From Pseudomonas putida (GTDB lineage Bacteria; Pseudomonadota; Gammaproteobacteria; Pseudomonadales; Pseudomonadaceae), in the NCBI RefSeq assembly GCF_002025705.1, contig NZ_CP018846.1, positions 983,501 through 1,047,500 on the forward strand: 64,000 nucleotides of DNA, read 5' to 3'. The notes under the pieces are model-generated. The model ran no database searches. It saw only the letters and a list, made by a program, of their open reading frames with translations, and had not been told where the DNA came from. Positions 62,328-64,000 of the stretch are shown here, in pieces. Within the stretch, counting starts at the first letter, position 1; each line of letters starts with the position of its first letter. A program made the position numbers and the translations under genes.

Positions 62328-63244
62328 GTTGTTGGAGGTTCCTGCTTTAAACACGGGGGATATGATCCGTGCATGATAGAAACGTTCCAGTGACGCCTTT
62401 ATTAAGGGACGAACGAACCTGACTGGAACAGGGCAGCCAGAGAGAGCGCAATCAAAGTGTGGGCGCTTGGGCTGACTGGTAGGTACTTCAGAAGGCAGGC
62501 AGCACACCGGGGCCAAGGTTCTAGGCCGTCGGGTGGAATCCTGATCAATCTTCCGGTTGATTCGTGCTTGAACAGCGCTGGGCTGGCGAGGGAATCATCG
62601 AGTGGGCCGGTCCTGGTTTCAGCAGCGGTCGTTCGGGAGAGCGATGGGCTGCAAGGACGCTTATGGCCAATTGACTTTCAGCTTGGGTACTAACGAGGCG
62701 CACCTTACCGGAAAGGTGCAGCCTTTGCAAGCTTTGCACGTTTCGTCAGGCGAGCCGCGCAGTATGGCGCGTCTTTCGCCTGATGGGAAGAGGGGGCAAC
62801 TGGCCTCCAACCGGGCCGATGTGCCAATTTCGTGCATCCAAACGCAGGCTTTCGGTGCACTTGTTCACATTCGAGGCGTGACTTGTAACAGCCCGGCAAC
62901 AGCCCCGTCCAGGCTCGCCAATGACTTGACTGGCACCTTAAGTCAATGAAAAAAAACACTAATTTTTGCTGGTGAAAAAATCGTCAGTTTGACTGTAGGC
63001 CCCATTTCACGGGGGTTTGCGGGCTCATTGAAGGGGTTGTCCACCGAGTTATCCACAGGAACTGTGGATTGTCCCGAGCGCTTGCTCTAGGACGGGCGTG
63101 CCAGCAAATTAGAGAACTGTCCGACAATCGACAGGCATCAGCCGACCAGCCGGTCATCCACCCGGCAACGTCAAGAAAAGATCATTGAAAAAAAATTTCA
63201 ATCCTCCGGAAATCGACAGGTCATGCACGAAAAAAAGGAGTAGA
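62328..63244. other. 917-bp intergenic region without a supported gene
   Basis: Open frames here (for example 62602-62949) have compositions unlike proteins and lack ribosome binding sites. The segment 62940-63000 and 63175-63240 is AT-rich and could hold promoters. TTGACT-N9-AGTCAA (about 62926-62946) is an inverted repeat, and a DnaA-box palindrome is at 63049-63071. Nothing else is evident. Confidence 0.5.
63049..63071. promoter_or_regulatory. inverted pair of DnaA-box-like sequences
   Basis: TTATCCACA (perfect DnaA box, 63049-63057) and its inverted near-copy TGTGGATTG (63063-63071) form the perfect palindrome ATCCACAG-GAA-CTGTGGAT (63051-63069). Confidence 0.5.
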
Positions 63245-63640
63245 GTGGCGCGCCTTTCGAGTTGCCACCCTGCCACAGTCATGAAGTTTCGCGGTAAACC
63301 CCTCGCCAGCCCCGCTGTTGCCTCGTCAGCCCCTTCGCCCAAGCGCTTTTCCCTGAAAGTGGCCCTCTGGCTGCTCGACAACCCGCGCCTGGGTGACAAG
63401 CATCAGGTCAAGCACATCGCCGGGCGCCTGCTCAAGCAGCCCGCGCGCGAAGGTGTGGTGGTAGCGCAGAGCCGGTTGGGGCAGATGCTCTGCCGCGATT
63501 GCGGCAACGCCCGGGACCGCCGCATTGGTCATGAATTACTGCGCCAGGCGGCGCGGGCCGGAGATCGGCACGCGCAGCTGGAGTATGCGCGGCTGTTCCA
63601 GGGTGATGCGCCGGAGCAGGCGCCCGATCAGTCAGACTGA
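63245..63640 (+). CDS. Sel1-like repeat protein (hypothetical)
   Basis: The 131-residue product (or 119 residues if the ATG at 63281 is used) has a basic N-terminus and a C-terminal half RIGHELLRQAARAGDRHAQLEYARLFQGD that fits one Sel1/TPR-like helical repeat, with an earlier one around KHIAGRLLKQPAREGVVVAQSRLGQML. Start: the ATG has no Shine-Dalgarno, whereas a GTG at 63245 is four bases after AAGGAG, so I chose the GTG. Such proteins mediate protein contacts. It is 40 bases upstream of rmuC. Confidence 0.65.
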   Translation: MARLSSCHPATVMKFRGKPLASPAVASSAPSPKRFSLKVALWLLDNPRLGDKHQVKHIAGRLLKQPAREGVVVAQSRLGQMLCRDCGNARDRRIGHELLRQAARAGDRHAQLEYARLFQGDAPEQAPDQSD

Positions 63641-63680
63641 TAAGCTGCACGCAACTCGCAATAGTGTGGTCGGGGTAAGC

Positions 63681-64000
63681 ATGGCAGTGGATCTGACCAG
63701 CATTCTGCTGGGCTTGGTGGCAGGGGCCTTGCCTTGCCTGGCTTGGGTCATGCAGGTGCAGCGCCGTCAGGGTGCGCGTCAGGGCGAGCAGGCCCTGCTC
63801 GAGGAGCGTCTGGGCAGTGCGCAACTGGCCCAGGCCGGCCTGCAGGCGCAACTGGACGCCAGCCGCGACGAGGTCAGCGACCTCAGCGAAGCCAACACCG
63901 TCAAGCAGACTCAACTGGCCGCCCAGGGCCGTGAACTGGAGCTGCTGCAGATCGATCGGGATAACGCCCGTGATGCTGCCCACGCCTGGCACCTGGAACG
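63681..64000 (+). CDS. rmuC: DNA recombination protein RmuC (5' part, runs off window)
   Basis: The visible 106 codons begin MAVDLTSILLGLVAGALPCL, a membrane anchor, followed by a long Gln/Glu/Ala-rich coiled coil (LEERLGSAQLAQAGLQAQLDASRDEVSDLSEAN). That architecture is the N-terminus of RmuC, a predicted nuclease-fold protein that limits recombination at inverted repeats. The nuclease domain lies beyond the window. The role is intriguing given the palindromic REP elements in this region, but that link is speculation. Confidence 0.8.
   Translation, partial: MAVDLTSILLGLVAGALPCLAWVMQVQRRQGARQGEQALLEERLGSAQLAQAGLQAQLDASRDEVSDLSEANTVKQTQLAAQGRELELLQIDRDNARDAAHAWHLE

Noticed and set aside
62602..62949. 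115-codon plus-strand frame in the gene-poor region
   Set aside because: No Shine-Dalgarno, no recognisable motif and an irregular composition; I could not distinguish it from chance.

Overview
This 64 kb window is a GC-rich chromosomal segment of a fluorescent Pseudomonas, most likely of the P. putida group. That reading rests on the gene content (gacS, oprH-phoP-phoQ, split nrdA/nrdB, an aerobic-type late cobalamin operon) and on many short palindromic REP elements typical of P. putida. I see no rRNA, tRNA, intact insertion sequence or CRISPR array. Nearly all of it is core genome; the first 2 kb (two isolated, phage- or island-type ORFs and an orphan terminator) is the only stretch that looks accessory.

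Layout. 0-2 kb: hypothetical proteins, including a BRO-N antirepressor-like gene. 2-7.7 kb: class Ia ribonucleotide reductase genes nrdB and nrdA on the minus strand, separated by a 43-residue ORF and a REP palindrome; each gene has its own pair of NrdR-like boxes 31 bp apart. 7.7-10.7 kb: an RstA/RstB-like two-component system and a phosphopantetheinyl transferase. 10.7-14.5 kb: a dienelactone hydrolase divergent from oprH-phoP-phoQ, with four GTTCAG half-sites between them. 14.6-16.2 kb: dctA behind a sigma-54 promoter with two upstream palindromes. 16.2-23.2 kb: SprT-like, Yip1, ttcA, 3-methyladenine glycosylase, DUF2069, wrbA, arsC, a thioredoxin lipoprotein, META lipoprotein, a zinc-ribbon protein and a D-2-hydroxyacid dehydrogenase. 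23.4-28.5 kb: gacS and another two-component pair. 28.6-34.8 kb: cysM-rlmD-relA, mazG and DUF2058. 34.8-42.5 kb: purM-purN, DUF3108, DUF2066, a PerM-family permease, hda and two NlpC/P60 lipoproteins. 42.5-46.5 kb: a PQQ-type sugar dehydrogenase, dmlR/dmlA and a hypothetical. 46.7-55.8 kb: a cobalamin riboswitch followed by ten late cobalamin genes, almost all overlapping by a few bases. 55.8-64 kb: a MarR-MFS-micropeptide unit, a glutathione peroxidase, DUF2798 divergent from a LysR gene, a FadL-type porin, two hypotheticals, a Sel1-like protein and the start of rmuC.

Functional themes: deoxynucleotide supply and nucleotide/stress homeostasis (nrdAB, purMN, relA, mazG, hda), environmental sensing (four histidine kinases in about 20 kb) and adenosyl-/DMB-cobalamin assembly under B12 feedback. 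I found no clearly new multi-gene system. The most informative signals beyond the genes are regulatory (paired NrdR boxes plus a DnaA box, PhoP box array, sigma-54/UAS module, duplicated MarR operators), large REP-bounded palindromes, and several very small or divergent proteins.
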